64,000 nucleotides of DNA from the NCBI RefSeq assembly GCF_030867145.1, contig NC_134433.1, positions 14,949,396 to 15,013,395 of the forward strand, in the 5' to 3' direction. The notes under the pieces are model-generated. The model saw nothing but the letters and a program-made list of their open reading frames with translations. It did no database searches and was not told the DNA's origin. This DNA comes from Opisthocomus hoazin. Lineage: Eukaryota > Chordata > Aves > Opisthocomiformes > Opisthocomidae. The translations under genes were made by a program, and so were the position numbers. This document shows, piece by piece, positions 61,789 through 64,000 of the stretch. How positions within the stretch are numbered: position 1 is the stretch's first letter; every line of letters begins with the position of its first letter.

Positions 61789-63922
61789 CTATGTTGGAAG
61801 GAGTTTTTTTCTGTCCAGTAAAATCTGGTTAAATCCGGTGATGGAACAGGTGTCCGTGTGGGGGCTGACGTTTGCGTAGTGCAGGGGAGACTTCTTACAG
61901 TGAAACTTGATAGAGCCCTACGAGAAAAGAGGTGGAGAGGTCAGTGGATGGCTTTGCCAGACTTTAAGCTCATTTTGCTATTCAGACAAAGTAGTGCTGT
62001 GGTATACAAGCAACTAGTGAATATGGATAAGGGCAGAAGACGACCTCCAAAGGAGTCCTAGTACAAATGGATTTAAGAGAAATGATTACTACAAAGAGTA
62101 CCAGTACTGTAATTTGAACTGAAATTAGCTTAAACTCTGAAGATCTGAGTATGTAGTCAGTACTGAACTTGGTTCTGCTTCTTCCTGCTTGTAGCAGCTG
62201 ACCAGGCACGGGCTGCATACTTGCAAACATGATTTTATGCAACCTCAGAAATGTATCAACAGGAAAACCAAGCACAGGCACAAGCGGATTGGTAACCAGA
62301 GTGCAACTTCAGAGAGGAGCCAGCGTGGGCTGTGGCTTGTCATAAATGGTCTCTAAGACTGTCCGGCATGTGCATGGGAGGTGAAGTACTGGATGGTTGC
62401 TCCCCATTTTCTGCCCTGAAAATCCTGTGTAAATTAGTCTGTGCAGTTGTCTGCACAGTGAAGTTAATACAGAATTACTGGGATATTATTAATGCACCCA
62501 GTGGCTTTTCCCCAAGTGGAAGCTTTTTCATGTGTTCACCTGTTGTGCAACATGAATCCCCTAAGCAGAAAAAATACACGTGGTACGTAACAGAGCCCAC
62601 GCTGGAATCCTCTGCCCTCCCTTTCTGAGGCAGAGCTTGGATCGGTTTGTTCCTATGACAGAGATCAGTGAGTTTTGGTGCTGAATTGAAAGTCCCGGCG
62701 CAGCCCTGTGCCTAGCTCGACCTACTGATCTCAGTCATCCTCGCGTGTCTAAGCCAGTGGAATAAGGAAGACTGTAGCTCGAGAGCAGCCTTCGTGGTGG
62801 CTCTGCTTGACAGAGTTCAGGTTCCTTAACTCATGGCAGCTTAGCTGTGCTGCTGAGAGTGCACGGGGTTTGTTACCTGTGGGAGAGCTCTAATGGAAGT
62901 GATGCCGCAGCCAAAGGAACAGCTTTCCACCTTGTAGCAGTCGCTCTCCTGAAGTACTTTGAGGCACGCCAGCAGGGACTGGTCTCTCCGAAGTCCCGTT
63001 ACAGTAACAGGGGCAGCAGCCAGGACAAGGCCGAGAGGCCAGAACTGAATTATTGCCTGCAGAGGCCAAGATGTTTCCAAAGAGCAAGGTGCTTTGGCCA
63101 AGATCCCCATAGCTCCAGGAACTGAGAAGAACGCCTTTTCTTCACCCTCATCCAACTCTGCTGCTGCTAATGCAGCCATTTTTGCCTGACAAAGAGATGC
63201 AGAACAGTATTCTTAGTTTTGCAGTTTTGAATTTTGATCAAGAGTCTAAAAAAAGGGGGCATCTTAAAGGATAGGACACCTTTTGGGGTATCTTCCCATT
63301 TTATGAAGGTAAGGAACGAGTTCATTCTGCAGTCTTTATGCTGCCACGCTGTAAGAGCAGCTGTGCAAGGCTGGCATCCATCTTCTACTCTTCAGCTAGA
63401 GAAGAGTTTTCTGCAGCACTGACAGCACGGGGTTTGTGCAGTAACTTGACAGAGGTAGATTGTTTCTCAAACACTAGAAACCCTCGGTCGCTCAATTTCA
63501 GTGCTTTCCTGTACCAATGTACTTACCTTCCATTTCCTCCAGCCACGCTTAATGACATTAGCAGCCCTGCGCATCCTTTGGAAGCGATTCTTGGCTAACC
63601 AGGAACGAACAGCTGAAGATTTAATTAAAAGAAAATGAGCACAAAGAATCTCAGAAGCTCCTGCACACAATGTACGAGACGGCATGTAAGCTTCCTCCGT
63701 GTTCAATTAACGTAACCGCTCCTGCCACCGTAAACATCCAGCGTAACTGGAAATGTTACTTGTTATGTTCAGCCACACCCTTACCCCATTACCTGCTTGG
63801 ATGAGGGTTGCAGACCATCTCTCCTTTGCTAGTTTCTTCTGCTTAAATCTTCTCCAGCAACACTGAATGCAAAATGCCTTCTCATTTAACACCTCTGCTC
63901 TTCTAGCTTCAAGTTGCTCCAG
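61789..63922 (-). CDS. MYO19: MYO19, C-terminal four coding exons (5' part outside window)
   Basis: Unconventional myosin XIX, an actin motor carried on the mitochondrial outer membrane. Exons in transcript order: 63922-63793, 63612-63527, 63185-62877 and 61917-61789 (stop TAG at 61791-61789). The phases join into about 209 residues. The first two exons hold the IQ motifs that bind light chains ([41 protein letters not shown]). The last two hold the C-terminal mitochondria-binding region, with [25 protein letters not shown] and [10 protein letters not shown] matching human MYO19. The motor domain is beyond the right edge. The first acceptor is read as ATGCAG|CTGGAG because [12 protein letters not shown] then aligns with the human sequence; GCAG|GCTCG 19 bases upstream (exon start 63941) is an alternative. 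The third exon has about ten residues (around [11 protein letters not shown]) that human lacks. Confidence 0.94.
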
Positions 63923-64000
63923 CTGCATTGGGGATACGAGCCTGCAGTTAATGCTCGGGGCTGGAGTTGTGTTCGCAGCTCTTCCCTCTTCTACAGCCTC

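Noticed and set aside
62841-62876. MYO19 reading through the donor after RALPQ to a nearby stop
   Set aside because: A GTAACA donor is present, and a downstream exon at 61917-61789 continues the conserved protein ([17 protein letters not shown]), so the spliced form is the real one.

Overview
This is a stretch of vertebrate nuclear DNA and most likely from a bird. The evidence is several 3'-truncated CR1 LINE copies whose tails end in the 8-base (ATTCTGTG)n repeat and whose reading frame encodes the end of CR1 ORF2. There are no mammalian SINEs, the genes have many small exons in AT-rich non-coding DNA, and the gene order mixes human 17q23 genes (USP32, CA4) with 17q12 genes (ZNHIT3, MYO19). 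The species cannot be fixed from the window.

Layout. (1) 21-7006, + strand: the last nine coding exons of USP32, ending in a prenylation box, then an AT-rich 3' UTR to about 9.2 kb. (2) About 9.2-30.1 kb: intergenic DNA with CR1 fragments, small CpG-rich patches, and a GC-rich block near 24.8-25.05 kb that has a YY1-type promoter motif and a well-formed but unexplained exon. (3) 30165-48004, - strand: a complete eight-exon CA4 gene (316 residues, my assembly), with all zinc ligands, a signal peptide, a GPI-anchor tail, an 11-kb first intron, one GC-AG intron and a TATA box. (4) 48.1-56.5 kb: intergenic DNA with one larger CR1 copy. (5) 56538-57485, + strand: an intact single-exon class A GPCR of 315 residues with the architecture of the S1P/LPA/cannabinoid group. 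It lacks the residues that bind lysophospholipid headgroups and has a Tyr at the usual Trp toggle position. (6) 57.58-58.03 kb: a purine-rich minisatellite with an approximately 80-bp higher-order period. (7) 59.25-60.4 kb: a CpG island with a threefold 34-bp tandem repeat, then the complete four-exon ZNHIT3 gene (59826-60780, +, 160 residues). (8) 61789-63922, - strand: the last four coding exons of MYO19 (IQ motifs and C-terminal mitochondrial-binding region). It runs tail-to-tail into ZNHIT3 with poly(A) signals of both genes within about 110 bp.

The genes are not an operon and share no single pathway: a membrane-anchored deubiquitinase, a GPI-anchored carbonic anhydrase, a GPCR, a box C/D snoRNP assembly factor and a mitochondrial myosin. 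The item most worth following is the GPCR. It lies between two blocks that are apart in human, I can name no human gene at the matching position, and its ligand pocket departs from its closest families. All exon boundaries were deduced by eye from splice sites, frame continuity and remembered similarity to human proteins; no alignment was run.
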